Of a stretch of DNA of 44,371 nt, positions 31,836 to 40,987 are shown one piece after another; position 1 is the first letter of the stretch, and every line of letters starts with the position of its first letter. Where the stretch lies: positions 1 to 44,371 of the forward strand of contig JAFWWO010000030.1 in the NCBI GenBank assembly GCA_017523325.1, given 5' to 3'. The stretch is from Anaerotignum sp. (lineage in GTDB: Bacteria; Bacillota; Clostridia; Lachnospirales; Anaerotignaceae). The notes under the pieces are model-generated. The model did no database searches. It was not told where the DNA came from and saw only the letters and a program-made list of their open reading frames with translations. The position numbers and the translations under genes were made by a program.

Positions 31836-33209
31836 TTGCACGAAAATCATCAGCGGCTGATACGGATTGGGACGGATATTTTGGGTGCGTCCCGCAATGA
31901 ATTGTATCTATCCATGCGGTTTTTGGATATTGCCCTCAGTGCCCTGAAATATGAGATGAACCTGTCCTCCCTTTTTGTGGGGACGGACGGGGAGAAAATA
32001 CTCTTTAACCCCCGTTATTTGGTACAGCGGTATCTTTCGGACCGAGTGCTGGTCAATCGGGCCTATTTACATATGGTGCTCCATTGTCTGTTCCGCCACC
32101 CCTTTCATTTAGGGGAGCGGGAGGAGGAGCTGTGGGGGCTGGCCTGCGATATTGCTGTGGAGTCCGTAGTGGATTCCTTGTCGGCAAAGGCGGTGCAGCT
32201 GGTGGTTTCCGATAGACGGAATGAAACCTATGACCGCTTGCGGCGGGAGCTGAAGGTTCTTTCTGCCGAGGGGATTTACCGTGTTTTGCAGGGCTGGGCG
32301 TTGTCGCCCCGGGAATTTGGGCAGCTGCAAATGGCCTTTTGGGTAGATGACCATGTATTCTGGGAGAAGAAAAGGGACGAGGAGGAAAACGACAGCCAAA
32401 ATAGCGAAAACCGACAGGAGGAGCAACAGGAGGAAGAAAAGCGGCAGGAGTTGGAGCAGAAGTGGCAGGAAATCGGCGAAAAGACGGAAACCAATCTGGA
32501 AACCTTCTCTAAGGATATGGGGCAGGAGGCAGGGAGCCTGTTGCAGTATTTGCAGGTGGAAAACAGAGAGCGGTATGATTATCGGCGGTTTTTGCAGAAG
32601 TTCGTGACATGGAAAGAGGATATGCGGGTGGACGATGATGCCTATGATTATATTTTCTATACCTACGGCTTATCCCTTTACGGCAATCTGCCGCTGATTG
32701 AGGCCTTGGAATATAAAGAAGTGAAGAAGGTGGAGGAATTGGTCATTGCCATTGATACCTCCGAATCCTGCGAAGGGGAAACGGTACGGCGGTTTCTGGA
32801 GGAAACCTATGCCATACTCCGAAGCAGTGAGAGCTTTTTCCGCAAAATGAATATCCACATCATACAGTGCGATGCCGAAGTGCAATCGGATACCAAAATC
32901 ACCTCCGAGGAGGAGCTGAACCGATTTATGGAGGATTTTGCACTGCGGGGCAGTGGCGGGACGGATTTTCGTCCGGTGTTCCAATATGTGGACAGGCTCA
33001 TAGAGGAGAGGGCGTTCCAAAACCTGAAGGGATTGGTGTATTTTACCGATGGCTATGGGGTATTCCCCCGCCGGCGGCCGCCCTATGATACGGCTTTTGT
33101 GTTTTATCATGAGGATTATACGGACGTAAACGTGCCGCCTTGGGCCATGAAGGTGGTTCTGGGCAAAGAGGATATGGCACTTCATGATGCTGCCCAAGGA
33201 GGAGTTTGA
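31836..33209 (+). CDS. VWA-like domain protein with degenerate metallopeptidase domain (DUF2201)
   Basis: A 457-residue protein. The N-terminal domain follows the putative metallopeptidase pattern, but the HExxH helix reads HMVLH (79-83) with Met in place of the catalytic Glu; His88 follows. A charged Glu/Gln-rich segment (about 175-215) leads to a von Willebrand A-like domain with an intact metal site: DTSES (307-311), GGTDF and FTDGYG. Start TTG at 31836 is eight bases after AGGAGG. VWA proteins of this type work with MoxR ATPases, the next gene, in assembling or activating other proteins. The domain is likely a non-catalytic scaffold. Confidence 0.88.
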   Translation: MHENHQRLIRIGTDILGASRNELYLSMRFLDIALSALKYEMNLSSLFVGTDGEKILFNPRYLVQRYLSDRVLVNRAYLHMVLHCLFRHPFHLGEREEELWGLACDIAVESVVDSLSAKAVQLVVSDRRNETYDRLRRELKVLSAEGIYRVLQGWALSPREFGQLQMAFWVDDHVFWEKKRDEEENDSQNSENRQEEQQEEEKRQELEQKWQEIGEKTETNLETFSKDMGQEAGSLLQYLQVENRERYDYRRFLQKFVTWKEDMRVDDDAYDYIFYTYGLSLYGNLPLIEALEYKEVKKVEELVIAIDTSESCEGETVRRFLEETYAILRSSESFFRKMNIHIIQCDAEVQSDTKITSEEELNRFMEDFALRGSGGTDFRPVFQYVDRLIEERAFQNLKGLVYFTDGYGVFPRRRPPYDTAFVFYHEDYTDVNVPPWAMKVVLGKEDMALHDAAQGGV

Positions 33210-33286
33210 TGCCTGCCGACCGCAGCATCTGATTTTGGTATGGGGAAAATGCGGTATCTTTTCCCGAAGAATAAAGGAGAATGTAT

Positions 33287-34825
33287 ATGAATATCAAACG
33301 AGCAAAGGAAGAAATCAAAAACGCCATCACCGCTTATCTGGCGAAAGATGAATTTGGAGAGTATCGTGTTCCGACCATTCGCCAACGCCCCATACTGTTG
33401 ATGGGTGCGCCGGGCATCGGCAAAACAGCGGTAATGGAACAGGTGGCACGGGAATGTGGTGTGGCATTGGTTTCTTACAGCATCACCCATCATACCCGCC
33501 AGAGTGCCATTGGTCTGCCTTTCATCAGCCATAAAACATACGGCGGGCAGGAATATGCCGTTACGGAATATACCATGAGCGAAATTATCGCTTCTGTCTA
33601 CGATAAAATGGAGCAAACGGGGCTGAAAGAGGGAATTTTGTTCATCGACGAAATCAACTGTGCCTCCGAAACCCTTGCTCCCGCCATGCTGCAATTTTTA
33701 CAGTGTAAGACCTTCGGCGCCCATAAAGTGCCCAGTGGCTGGCTGATTGCCGCCGCCGGTAATCCGCCGGAGTATAATAAAAGCGTCCGTGAGTTCGATG
33801 TGGTGACGTTGGACCGTGTGAAGAAAATCGATGTGGAGCCAGATGTTGCCGTATGGAAGGAATACGCTTACCGTCAGGGGATTCATGGGGCGATTTTGTC
33901 TTATCTGGAAATTCGTAAGGATCATTTTTACGCCATGGAAACCACGGTAGACGGCAAACGCTTTGTCACCGCCAGAGGCTGGGAGGATTTATCCACTGTG
34001 CTGAAGGTGCATGAGGAAATGAACCTTCCCGTGGACGAAGCCTTGGTTTCTCAATATTTACAGCATAAAAAAATCGCCAAGGACTTCGCCAATTATCTGG
34101 ATTTATACCGCAAATACCGCACCGATTACCGTGTGGAGGATATTTTGCAGGGCGGTGATACAAAGCAGGCGGTGGAACGGCTGCAAAATGCCCCCTTTGA
34201 TGAACGGCTGAGTGTCATGGGCTTGTTGCTGAGCCGCCTTTCCGAGGGCTTCCAACGGGCTTATGAGGCGGATTTGACAGTAACAGGGCTCCATGGTGCA
34301 TTATTGGAGTTGAAGGAGCGTTTTGCCAGCCCCTATTGTGCTGAAACGCCGTGGGAAAAGCTGTTTGCGACCCTTTTGGAGGAGCGGGAGAACGCCTTTG
34401 CACGGGAAAGAAAGGCGGGGCTGTTGGAAAAAACGGCAGAACGGGCCCGTTTGCGGGAGCTGGAACGGCTGCAAACCTATGGCAATGAGGCAAAAAAAGC
34501 AGGCTGTCGGGAAAAAGAAGATGCCTTTGCCCTGTGTAAGGAACGATTCGGTACGGAAACGGAAAAACGGCAAAAAGCCATTGATACAGCCGCCTCTGCA
34601 TTGGAAAATGCCTTTGCCTTTTTGGAGGAGGCCTTTGGCGCAGGGCAGGAGATGGTCGTTTTCATTACGGAGCTGACCACCAATTTTTATAGTGTGAAAT
34701 TCATCAGCGAGAACGGCTCGGCGCAGTATTATCGCTATAACGAGGAATTGCTGTTTGATGAAAAGCAGAAAACCATATTACAGGAAATCGAAAAAGCAAA
34801 AACAGAGATGAATTTGCTGTTTTAA
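33287..34825 (+). CDS. MoxR-type AAA ATPase
   Basis: A 512-residue AAA+ ATPase. Walker A is GAPGIGKT (40-47), Walker B LFIDE (118-122), with a sensor-1-type AAAGNPPEYN shortly after. The AAA module ends near residue 330; the rest is a long helical, charged region (about 340-490), unusual for MoxR proteins of about 320 residues, and may contact the partner proteins. AGGAG is 7 bases before ATG 33287 and 1 base before the ATG at 33281, so the former is chosen. It is the third gene of the LRR-VWA-MoxR operon. MoxR/VWA pairs act as chaperones for metal insertion or complex remodelling; the target here is unknown. Confidence 0.9.
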   Translation: MNIKRAKEEIKNAITAYLAKDEFGEYRVPTIRQRPILLMGAPGIGKTAVMEQVARECGVALVSYSITHHTRQSAIGLPFISHKTYGGQEYAVTEYTMSEIIASVYDKMEQTGLKEGILFIDEINCASETLAPAMLQFLQCKTFGAHKVPSGWLIAAAGNPPEYNKSVREFDVVTLDRVKKIDVEPDVAVWKEYAYRQGIHGAILSYLEIRKDHFYAMETTVDGKRFVTARGWEDLSTVLKVHEEMNLPVDEALVSQYLQHKKIAKDFANYLDLYRKYRTDYRVEDILQGGDTKQAVERLQNAPFDERLSVMGLLLSRLSEGFQRAYEADLTVTGLHGALLELKERFASPYCAETPWEKLFATLLEERENAFARERKAGLLEKTAERARLRELERLQTYGNEAKKAGCREKEDAFALCKERFGTETEKRQKAIDTAASALENAFAFLEEAFGAGQEMVVFITELTTNFYSVKFISENGSAQYYRYNEELLFDEKQKTILQEIEKAKTEMNLLF

Positions 34826-34828
34826 GGG

Positions 34829-34867
34829 AGGAAAGCCTTGGTATGACGGGGCTTTTCTTTTTTTGTT
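34829..34867 (+). terminator. Terminator of the LRR-VWA-MoxR operon
   Basis: AAAGCC and GGCTTT pair around a 12-nt loop, followed by TCTTTTTTT. Confidence 0.75.
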
Positions 34868-34920
34868 CTCTCCCTGCCCTTTTTTTCATAGGATAGAGGA
34901 AGGGAAGGGAGGCGGTGCCT

Positions 34921-35985
34921 GTGGCACCCAAAAACAACAAAAGACAATTACAGCTGAATTTGCTGGGGCTGGTACTGTTTTTACTGATACTGCCCTTTTT
35001 CCTGAAAATGGGCGGCGGTCGATGGGCTTTGGGTGAGGTATTGCCGGGACAAGTTTCTTCCGGCGGGCTTTCTCTCAGTGCCTTGCGTGGGTCCTATGGG
35101 ACAAAGGAAACCATATCCGCCGCACTCATCGGGCGGGAAGATGTAGAGTTTACAAAGCCGCAGGCCATTTCTGCCGGAGGCAGACCTTTGGGCGTTACAA
35201 CGGAGATGCTAAAAAATATGCAGGATTTTTCTTACCTGAAAAGCCGGTATTATATTGTGGATTCCCGCACAACCCTTTTGCCCGAGGATATAGATGCGGA
35301 GCAGGCATTGGGGCTGGATTTCACCGTGGAAAAAACGAAGAAAGAACCCAAAATACTGATATTCCATACCCATTCCCATGAGGGTTTTGCAGACAGCGAT
35401 ATGTCTAAGGGTCTTTCGGAGGGTATATGGGGCGCAGGGGAGCGGCTGAAGGAAATTTTGGAAAAACAATACGGCATTGCCGTTTTGCATGATAGCGGGC
35501 AGTATGATGTGGTCAATGGCAAGGGGCAGATTACCGGGGCGTATGAGCGTATGGAGCCGCCCATCCGCAAAATTTTGGCGGAGCATCCGTCCATTGAGGT
35601 TTGTATTGATATGCATCGGGACGGCGTTTCCGAGGACACCCGCTTGGTCACCAATGTCAATGGGAAGCCCTGTGCCCAGGTCATGTTTTTCAACGGCCTT
35701 TGCCGCCTGAATCGGGAGGGTACGCCACAAACCATCAGCGGGCTGGAGAATCCCTATATCAAAGAAAATTTGGCATTCAGCCTGCAAATGAAAACAACGG
35801 CGGATCGGCTATACCCCGATTTTGCCCGTAAAATATATGTCAATGCCTATCGCTTTAGCCTGCATATGATGCCGCGCTCCACATTGGTGGAGGTAGGCGC
35901 CCAGACCAACACAAAGCAGGAGGTTCTTAACGCCATGGAGCCTTTGGCAGAGGTGTTGGCATCTGTATTGCTGGCGGGCGAATAG
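34921..35985 (+). CDS. spoIIP: Stage II sporulation protein P
   Basis: A 354-residue protein of the SpoIIP family, the amidase/endopeptidase that with SpoIID and SpoIIM thins septal peptidoglycan during engulfment. One N-terminal membrane helix (LNLLGLVLFLLILPFFL) anchors it. The catalytic domain shows HTHSHEG (149-155), the HRDG motif, and the late STLVEVGAQTNTKQE with the catalytic Glu. AGGGAGG is 8 bases before GTG 34921 and only 2 before the GTG at 34915, so 34921 is chosen. It confirms that the host can form endospores. It has no gpr neighbour, unlike the usual order. Confidence 0.94.
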   Translation: MAPKNNKRQLQLNLLGLVLFLLILPFFLKMGGGRWALGEVLPGQVSSGGLSLSALRGSYGTKETISAALIGREDVEFTKPQAISAGGRPLGVTTEMLKNMQDFSYLKSRYYIVDSRTTLLPEDIDAEQALGLDFTVEKTKKEPKILIFHTHSHEGFADSDMSKGLSEGIWGAGERLKEILEKQYGIAVLHDSGQYDVVNGKGQITGAYERMEPPIRKILAEHPSIEVCIDMHRDGVSEDTRLVTNVNGKPCAQVMFFNGLCRLNREGTPQTISGLENPYIKENLAFSLQMKTTADRLYPDFARKIYVNAYRFSLHMMPRSTLVEVGAQTNTKQEVLNAMEPLAEVLASVLLAGE

Positions 35986-36013
35986 TTTTCCTGCCCAAAG
36001 CCATACTAGGGGT

Positions 36014-36478
36014 ATGGAAAAAAGATTTGTGCAATATGGTGTTTTAGGCTGGTGTGCCGAATTGATTTGGACGGGGTTTTGCTCCCTTTTGGCGGGGGAT
36101 AGCTCCATGACGGCAAAGACCTATCTTTGGATGTTTCCCATATACGGTTTGGCGGTTTTCGCAGAGCCGTTGTTTTTGGCTTTGCGGCAGTATTGTCCCC
36201 TGTGGCAGAGATGCGGCGTGTATGCAGCGGGGATATTTGCGGTGGAGTTTGCCGCCGGCGGGCTGTTGCAGGGGCTCATCGGGGCTTGCCCGTGGGATTA
36301 TGGAGCGCGGCTGTTTTCCGTCATGGGGTTCATACGGCTGGATTATGCGCCTCTTTGGGCGGTGCTGGGGTTATGCTTCGAGGAGGTCTGTTGGGTGTTG
36401 ACAAAGGAGGGAGAGGAATTGCAGTCTGCGCCGTTTTGGTGCAAAATAGGACGCAAAACAGACAGAACAGAGAAATAG
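36014..36478 (+). CDS. CmpB-like putative ABC transporter permease membrane protein (second copy)
   Basis: A 154-residue membrane protein with four to five helices, related in pattern to the protein at 14401 (GVLGWCAELIWTGF at the N-terminus, MFPIYGLAVFAEPLF, then ACPWDYGARLFSVMGFIRLDY). The transport role is only a family label. The ribosome site is weak: AGGGG lies one base from the ATG, so translation may start a few codons later or be coupled to spoIIP 28 bp upstream. The C-terminal 25 residues are polar. Confidence 0.75.
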   Translation: MEKRFVQYGVLGWCAELIWTGFCSLLAGDSSMTAKTYLWMFPIYGLAVFAEPLFLALRQYCPLWQRCGVYAAGIFAVEFAAGGLLQGLIGACPWDYGARLFSVMGFIRLDYAPLWAVLGLCFEEVCWVLTKEGEELQSAPFWCKIGRKTDRTEK

Positions 36479-36533
36479 CCATGGAAAAACTGAACCGCCG
36501 AAAAGTTGACGGCGTGACTCTAAAGAGCGAAAG

Positions 36534-36562
36534 CATGGAGGGGAATCCTTTCATGTTTTTTT
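36534..36562 (+). terminator. Terminator after the CmpB-like gene
   Basis: CATG-GAGG pairs with CCTTT-CATG (one bulge, one G-U) and is followed by T7. Confidence 0.6.
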
Positions 36563-36583
36563 GTTGGGCGGCATACTTTCCTA

Positions 36584-36612
36584 TTGCCTTTGGGAGAGGC
36601 ACTTTTTATAAT
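36584..36612 (+). promoter_or_regulatory. Promoter of the NUDIX-SDR pair
   Basis: TTGCCT and TATAAT are separated by 17 bp, 38 bp ahead of the NUDIX start. Confidence 0.75.
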
Positions 36613-36649
36613 ACATACAGAGAGAACTGCGGACGAGGAGAGGATATGT

Positions 36650-37051
36650 ATGATAGAGGTGGTTGCCGCCCTGATTTGGCAAGACCAACGTTTTCTCGCC
36701 TGTCAACGCCCTGCCCATAAAGCACGAGGGCTTCTGTGGGAATTTGTCGGCGGAAAGGTAGAGGCGGGCGAAACGAAGGAGGAGGCATTGATACGGGAGT
36801 GTCGGGAGGAATTGGCGGTTACGGTGGAGGTAGGCCGAGTTTTTATGGAGGTCACCCACACATACCCTGATGTGACCGTCCACCTGACCCTCTTTCATGC
36901 CACCGTTGCAGAGGGTGAGCCCCAAAAGCTGGAGCATCGGGATATCCGCTGGATAACAGTGGAGGAAGTGGACGAATATGCTTTTTGCCCGGCAGATGAG
37001 GAGATTTTGGAGCGATTGAAACAAAGGGGAGGTCATCATGTTTCGGGATAA
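36650..37051 (+). CDS. NUDIX hydrolase, MutT-like (8-oxo-dGTP diphosphatase)
   Basis: A 133-residue NUDIX protein. The box runs from Gly35: GGKVEAGETKEEALI then RECREELAV, with all Glu metal ligands present. The start (VVAALIWQDQRFLACQRP) and the WITVEEVDEYAFCPAD end resemble MutT-type enzymes that remove oxidised dGTP, though other nucleoside diphosphate derivatives are possible. GAGGAGAGG precedes ATG 36650; the promoter -10 at 36607 excludes the longer reading from 36584. The next gene overlaps its 3' end by 14 bp. Confidence 0.88.
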   Translation: MIEVVAALIWQDQRFLACQRPAHKARGLLWEFVGGKVEAGETKEEALIRECREELAVTVEVGRVFMEVTHTYPDVTVHLTLFHATVAEGEPQKLEHRDIRWITVEEVDEYAFCPADEEILERLKQRGGHHVSG

Positions 37052-37742
37052 AATAGTTGTTGTGACAGGCGGTGCCAAAGGCATCGGCAAATGTATTTGC
37101 GAGGAATTTGAAAAAGCGGGAGCAAAGGTCTGTGTCATAGATATTGCGGAAAACCCCTATTTTGTGGGGGACGTAGGTAAAAAAGAGGATTTGGAGGAAT
37201 TTGCCGAAAAGGTCATTGGGGCATACGGACGGGTGGACATACTGGTGCATAATGCAAAGCCTTTGATGAAAGGATTAGACACCTGTACCTATGACGAGTT
37301 TGAAAATGCCCTGCGGGTGGGGGTAACGGCACCTTTTTACCTGACAAAACTGTTTTTGCCCCATCTGGCGGAGGGTGCATCTATCATCCATATTTCCTCC
37401 AGCCGTGACCGTATGAGCCAGCCTTTTACGGAAAGCTATACGGCGGCAAAAGGCGGTATCTCCGCATTGACCCATGCCATGGCGGTGAGCCTGCGGGGGA
37501 AGGCACGGGTAAACAGCATTTCTCCCGGCTGGATTGATACGTCATACATCTCTTATAGCGGGTCGGACGCCGCCCAGCACCCGGCGGGGCGGGTAGGCGA
37601 CCCGATGGATATTGCCAATCTGGTGCTGTTTTTATGCTCCGAGAAGGCAGGCTTTATCACGGGGGAGAATATCTGCGTGGATGGCGGCATGACAAAGCAA
37701 ATGATATACCATGATGATGAAGGCTGGAGGCTGACGGAATAA
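37038..37742 (+). CDS. Short-chain dehydrogenase/reductase
   Basis: A 234-residue classical SDR oxidoreductase. Cofactor motif TGGAKGIG (10-17), a VHNAKP segment in place of the usual NNAG, catalytic Ser in ISSSRDRM, and YTAAK with the catalytic Tyr and Lys. The acidic VIDIAE after the second strand suggests NAD(H) over NADP(H). The substrate is unknown. It overlaps the NUDIX gene by 14 bp and has its own AAGGGGAGG ribosome site, so the two are translated together; whether they share a pathway is unclear. Confidence 0.92.
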   Translation: MFRDKIVVVTGGAKGIGKCICEEFEKAGAKVCVIDIAENPYFVGDVGKKEDLEEFAEKVIGAYGRVDILVHNAKPLMKGLDTCTYDEFENALRVGVTAPFYLTKLFLPHLAEGASIIHISSSRDRMSQPFTESYTAAKGGISALTHAMAVSLRGKARVNSISPGWIDTSYISYSGSDAAQHPAGRVGDPMDIANLVLFLCSEKAGFITGENICVDGGMTKQMIYHDDEGWRLTE

Positions 37743-37783
37743 AAAAACGCCCTTTCCGAAAAACGGAGAGGGCAATTTTTTTT
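37741..37783. terminator. Bidirectional terminator between the SDR gene and argH
   Basis: GCCCTTTCCG and CGGAGAGGGC pair around an A loop, flanked by A7 on the left and T8 on the right, so both strands get a U run. It overlaps the argH stop codon. Confidence 0.85.
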
Positions 37784-39161
37784 ATAATGCTTCCAAATAT
37801 GCTTTGTTGGCGGCGATGGCCTTTTCGGTGACCTCCTTGGCGGGTCCGCCGATGACTTTTCTCGCCTGCACACATTGGTTGACTTGAATGGCATCATAAA
37901 CGCTTTCGTCAAATACAGGGGAAATGGCCTGATATTCCTCCAAAGAAAGGTCGTCCAGATTGGTGTGATGCTCGATGCAGTACAATACCAACCGCCCGAT
38001 GATGGCGTGGGCATCACGGAAGGGTACGCCTTGTTTTACCAGCCAGTCTGCCGCATCGGTGGCGTTGGTAAAGCCGCCCTTTGCCGCTTGGAGCATAGCC
38101 TCTTTTTTGACGGTCATGGTGGCAATCATTTGGGTGAAAACAGGCAGGCACAGCTTTACCGTATCCACAGCGTCGAACAATGCCTCCTTATCCTCCTGCA
38201 TATCCTTGTTATAGGCAAGGGGCAGGCCTTTCATGGTGGTCAACAGCCCCATCAGATGGCCGTAGACCCGACCTGTTTTCCCGCGAATCAGCTCTGCCAT
38301 ATCGGGATTCTTTTTCTGGGGCATAATGCTGGAACCGGTGGAGTAAGCGTCGGAAAGCTCAATGAAATGAAATTCATGACTGCTCCAGAGTATGATTTCC
38401 TCGCAAAAACGGCTCAAGTGCATCATCAGAATGGATAATGCGGAAACCAGCTCAATACAGAAATCCCTGTCGGATACGCCGTCCATGCTGTTCATGGTGA
38501 TGGCGGCGAAACCCAGCTCCTCCGCCGCGGAAAAGCGGTCTAAATCATAGGTAGTGGTTGCCAGTGCACCGCTGCCCAAAGGCATCACATTGGTACGGCT
38601 GAAAGCGTCCGTCAGGCGGGCATAATCCCGCTTGAACATTTCCACATAGGCCAAGAGATGATGGGCCAGTGTGACAGGCTGTGCCCGTTGCAGGTGGGTA
38701 TAGCCGGGCAGTATGGTTTCCGTATGGTTTGCGGCGAAATCATTCAGTGTTGCCAGCAGATCCTTCACAAGGGCCTGAATGGCAATGATTTCGTTTTTTG
38801 CATACATACGGGTATCCAAAGCCACCTGATCGTTACGGCTGCGGCCGGTATGTAGGCGTTTGCCCACATCGCCGATGCGTTCGATGAGTATGGTTTCGAT
38901 GTTCATATGGATATCTTCGGCTTTTTCGTCGAAGGAGATATGCCCTGCTTCAATATCCGCCAGAATTTCCTTTAAGGTTTGGATTATCAATGCCGCATCC
39001 TCAGCGGGGATAATGCCCTGTCTGCCCAGCATAGCGGCGTGAGCCATACTGCCGGTGATATCCTCCCGATACAAACGGCTGTCGAAGGAGATAGACGAGT
39101 GGAAATGGTCGGTGAAGCTGTCTGTGGACTGGGTGAAGCGTCCGCCCCAGAGTTTTGCCAT
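37782..39161 (-). CDS. argH: Argininosuccinate lyase
   Basis: A 459-residue enzyme that splits argininosuccinate to arginine and fumarate, the last step of arginine synthesis. It begins [11 protein letters not shown] and shows the lyase-superfamily signature [15 protein letters not shown] with the catalytic Ser, plus [10 protein letters not shown] and [11 protein letters not shown]. Length is normal. argG lies upstream on the same strand, but a 234-bp gap with a terminator and a separate promoter candidate at 39291-39319 makes an independent transcript likely. AAAGGATG precedes the start. Confidence 0.96.
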   Translation of the reverse strand: MAKLWGGRFTQSTDSFTDHFHSSISFDSRLYREDITGSMAHAAMLGRQGIIPAEDAALIIQTLKEILADIEAGHISFDEKAEDIHMNIETILIERIGDVGKRLHTGRSRNDQVALDTRMYAKNEIIAIQALVKDLLATLNDFAANHTETILPGYTHLQRAQPVTLAHHLLAYVEMFKRDYARLTDAFSRTNVMPLGSGALATTTYDLDRFSAAEELGFAAITMNSMDGVSDRDFCIELVSALSILMMHLSRFCEEIILWSSHEFHFIELSDAYSTGSSIMPQKKNPDMAELIRGKTGRVYGHLMGLLTTMKGLPLAYNKDMQEDKEALFDAVDTVKLCLPVFTQMIATMTVKKEAMLQAAKGGFTNATDAADWLVKQGVPFRDAHAIIGRLVLYCIEHHTNLDDLSLEEYQAISPVFDESVYDAIQVNQCVQARKVIGGPAKEVTEKAIAANKAYLEAL

Positions 39162-39243
39162 AAGTTGTCATCCTTTCTTTTTGCGGGGAGGCTGTCCCCT
39201 GTGTCCTGCAAGGGATATTCCCCCGTTTCGGATACCTTTTCTA

Positions 39244-39270
39244 AAATTCAGATACTCCCATCAACAGAAC
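39244..39270 (-). other. Hairpin in the argH leader
   Basis: CTCCCATCA and TGATGGGAG are perfect complements around a 6-nt loop. It lies downstream of the argH promoter candidate, without a T run of note, so it may shape the leader RNA. Confidence 0.45.
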
Positions 39271-39290
39271 TGATGGGAGCATGGTGGTAT

Positions 39291-39319
39291 TTCTTATGAA
39301 TTTTTCCGCAAAAAAGCAA
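39291..39319 (-). promoter_or_regulatory. argH promoter candidate with ArgR-like box
   Basis: On the minus strand TTGCTT (39314-39319) and TAAGAA (39291-39296) are 17 bp apart. The plus-strand sequence TATGAATTTTTCCGCAAA (39295-39312) matches 15 of 18 positions of the arginine-repressor box and fills the spacer. Confidence 0.5.
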
Positions 39320-39369
39320 TTTGCGGCAAACGGGGAACAGCGGCTGTGTTTTTGCCGCCCTCCCGCAAA

Positions 39370-39398
39370 AATGTGAAACAGCGTTTCACGTTTTTTTA
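39370..39398. terminator. Terminator after argG
   Basis: GTGAAAC and GTTTCAC form a perfect stem, with T residues on both strands (ATTTTTG on the minus strand after argG). It touches the argG stop codon. Confidence 0.75.
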
Positions 39399-40607
39399 TT
39401 TATTGTTTTCCATCATCATTGCACGCACCTTCAAGGGCAGACCGAACAGATTGATGAAGCCGTCAGCGTCCTTGTGGTTGTAAAGCTCGCCGGTGGTGAA
39501 GCTTGCGATGGATTCGTTGTATAAGCTGTAAGGTGATGTTGCCCCGGCGGGGATAATATTGCCCTTGTATAATTTCAGCTTTACAGTACCGGTGACGGTT
39601 TCGTTCACCTTGTCGAAATATTCGCTTAATGCCTCCCGCAAAGGGGTGTACCATTCGCCGCTGTAAACCAGCTCTGTGAATTTGTTGCTGGCGATTTCGT
39701 TAAAGGCCTGTGTTTTCTTGTCTGTGCAGAGGTATTCCAGTTCACGGTGGGCATAGTAGAGAATGGTGCCGCCGGGGGTTTCATATACCCCGCGGGATTT
39801 CATGCCAACCACACGGTTTTCGCAAATATCCGCAATACCCACACCGTTTTTGCCGCCGATTTCATTCAGCTTTGTCAGCATTTCCACAGGGCCCAGCTTT
39901 TGTCCGTTGACTGCCACAGGGATACCCTTTTCAAACTCCAGCGTTACATATTCCGGTGTATCGGGTGCATCTTCGGGACGCACGCCCATTTGCAGCAAAT
40001 GGGGATAATTGGGCTCGTTGGCGGGGTCTTCCAATTCCAGACCCTCGTGGCTCAAATGCCAGATGTTGCGGTCACGGCTGTAAGAATTGTCATGACTTGC
40101 GGAGAAGGGAATGCCGTGTGCTTCCAGATAGGCCAATTCGTCTTCGCGGCTTTCCATGCCCCATGTATCCAAACGCCAAGGGGCGATGATATTCAGCTCC
40201 GGCGCCAATGCCTTAATCGTCAATTCAAAACGCACTTGGTCATTTCCTTTGCCCGTTGCGCCGTGGCAGATAGCCGTAGCGCCTTCCTGCTTAGCGATTT
40301 CCACCAATTTCTTCGCAATAATGGGGCGTGCCATGGAAGTACCCAAGAGGTATTTGCCTTCATAAACGGCATTGGCCTTAATGCAGGGATAAATGGCATC
40401 GGTGATAAATTCTTCTGTCAAATCGGCAATATAGAGCTTGCTTGCGCCGGTTTTCAGTGCTTTTTCCTCCAAACCGTCGGTTTCCTTGCCCTGACCCACA
40501 TCGCCGCAGACAGCGATGACTTCGCAATCATAATTTTCTTTCAGCCAAGGGATAATGACAGATGTATCCAAGCCGCCGGAATATGCCAGAACGATTTTTT
40601 GTTTCAT
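39396..40607 (-). CDS. argG: Argininosuccinate synthase
   Basis: A 403-residue enzyme joining citrulline and aspartate with ATP to form argininosuccinate. The ATP-binding PP-loop AYSGGLDTS is at residues 8-16; further conserved parts are [24 protein letters not shown] and the [17 protein letters not shown] segment. AAAGGAGG sets ATG 40607. The promoter at 40673-40701 has an ArgR-like box directly on the start point, so arginine repression is expected. Earlier steps of the pathway are not in the window. Confidence 0.97.
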   Translation of the reverse strand: MKQKIVLAYSGGLDTSVIIPWLKENYDCEVIAVCGDVGQGKETDGLEEKALKTGASKLYIADLTEEFITDAIYPCIKANAVYEGKYLLGTSMARPIIAKKLVEIAKQEGATAICHGATGKGNDQVRFELTIKALAPELNIIAPWRLDTWGMESREDELAYLEAHGIPFSASHDNSYSRDRNIWHLSHEGLELEDPANEPNYPHLLQMGVRPEDAPDTPEYVTLEFEKGIPVAVNGQKLGPVEMLTKLNEIGGKNGVGIADICENRVVGMKSRGVYETPGGTILYYAHRELEYLCTDKKTQAFNEIASNKFTELVYSGEWYTPLREALSEYFDKVNETVTGTVKLKLYKGNIIPAGATSPYSLYNESIASFTTGELYNHKDADGFINLFGLPLKVRAMMMENNK

Positions 40608-40647
40608 AATAGTCCTCCTTTGATTACCTTTTTGTATCACATTTATT

Positions 40648-40665
40648 TTTGTGTTTTTATTCAGA
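40648..40665 (-). promoter_or_regulatory. ArgR-box candidate at the argG start point
   Basis: TTTGTGTTTTTATTCAGA agrees with 16 of 18 positions of the general ARG box (WNTGAATWWWWATTCANW). It covers about +1 to +18 of the argG transcript. Confidence 0.6.
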
Positions 40666-40672
40666 TAAAAGA

Positions 40673-40701
40673 ATTATACAAAAACGCCTTATAAAATGCA
40701 A
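40673..40701 (-). promoter_or_regulatory. Promoter of argG
   Basis: On the minus strand TTGCAT (40696-40701) and TATAAT (40673-40678) are separated by 17 bp. Confidence 0.8.
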
Positions 40702-40800
40702 TAGGCAATTATAAAAATTCAGAAATTTGTATATAGTTTTGAAAAAATGGGGAATTTATCGCTCATTTTTAGCCATATTTTTATGGTATATACAAAATCG

Positions 40801-40818
40801 AATGAATATTTATACATG
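40801..40818. promoter_or_regulatory. Upstream ArgR-box candidate
   Basis: AATGAATATTTATACATG agrees with 16 of 18 ARG-box positions, about 140 bp before the argG start point. It could bind ArgR jointly with the box at 40648. The rest of the 40702-40987 gap is AT-rich and shows no gene. Confidence 0.5.
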
Positions 40819-40987
40819 ATAAGCTGTATAAACCAAAGAAATCCATCACAGAGGGCCAATGGAAGGGGCAGGCTTTCGGTGTGCTTTATACTTTTCCTAT
40901 TTCCGGTTTTATGATATAGTGAGAGTAATATGGTGTTAGAAAAGCAGCGTGCCTTTTGCAAAGAGCCATGATGAAGGAGGAAAACAG

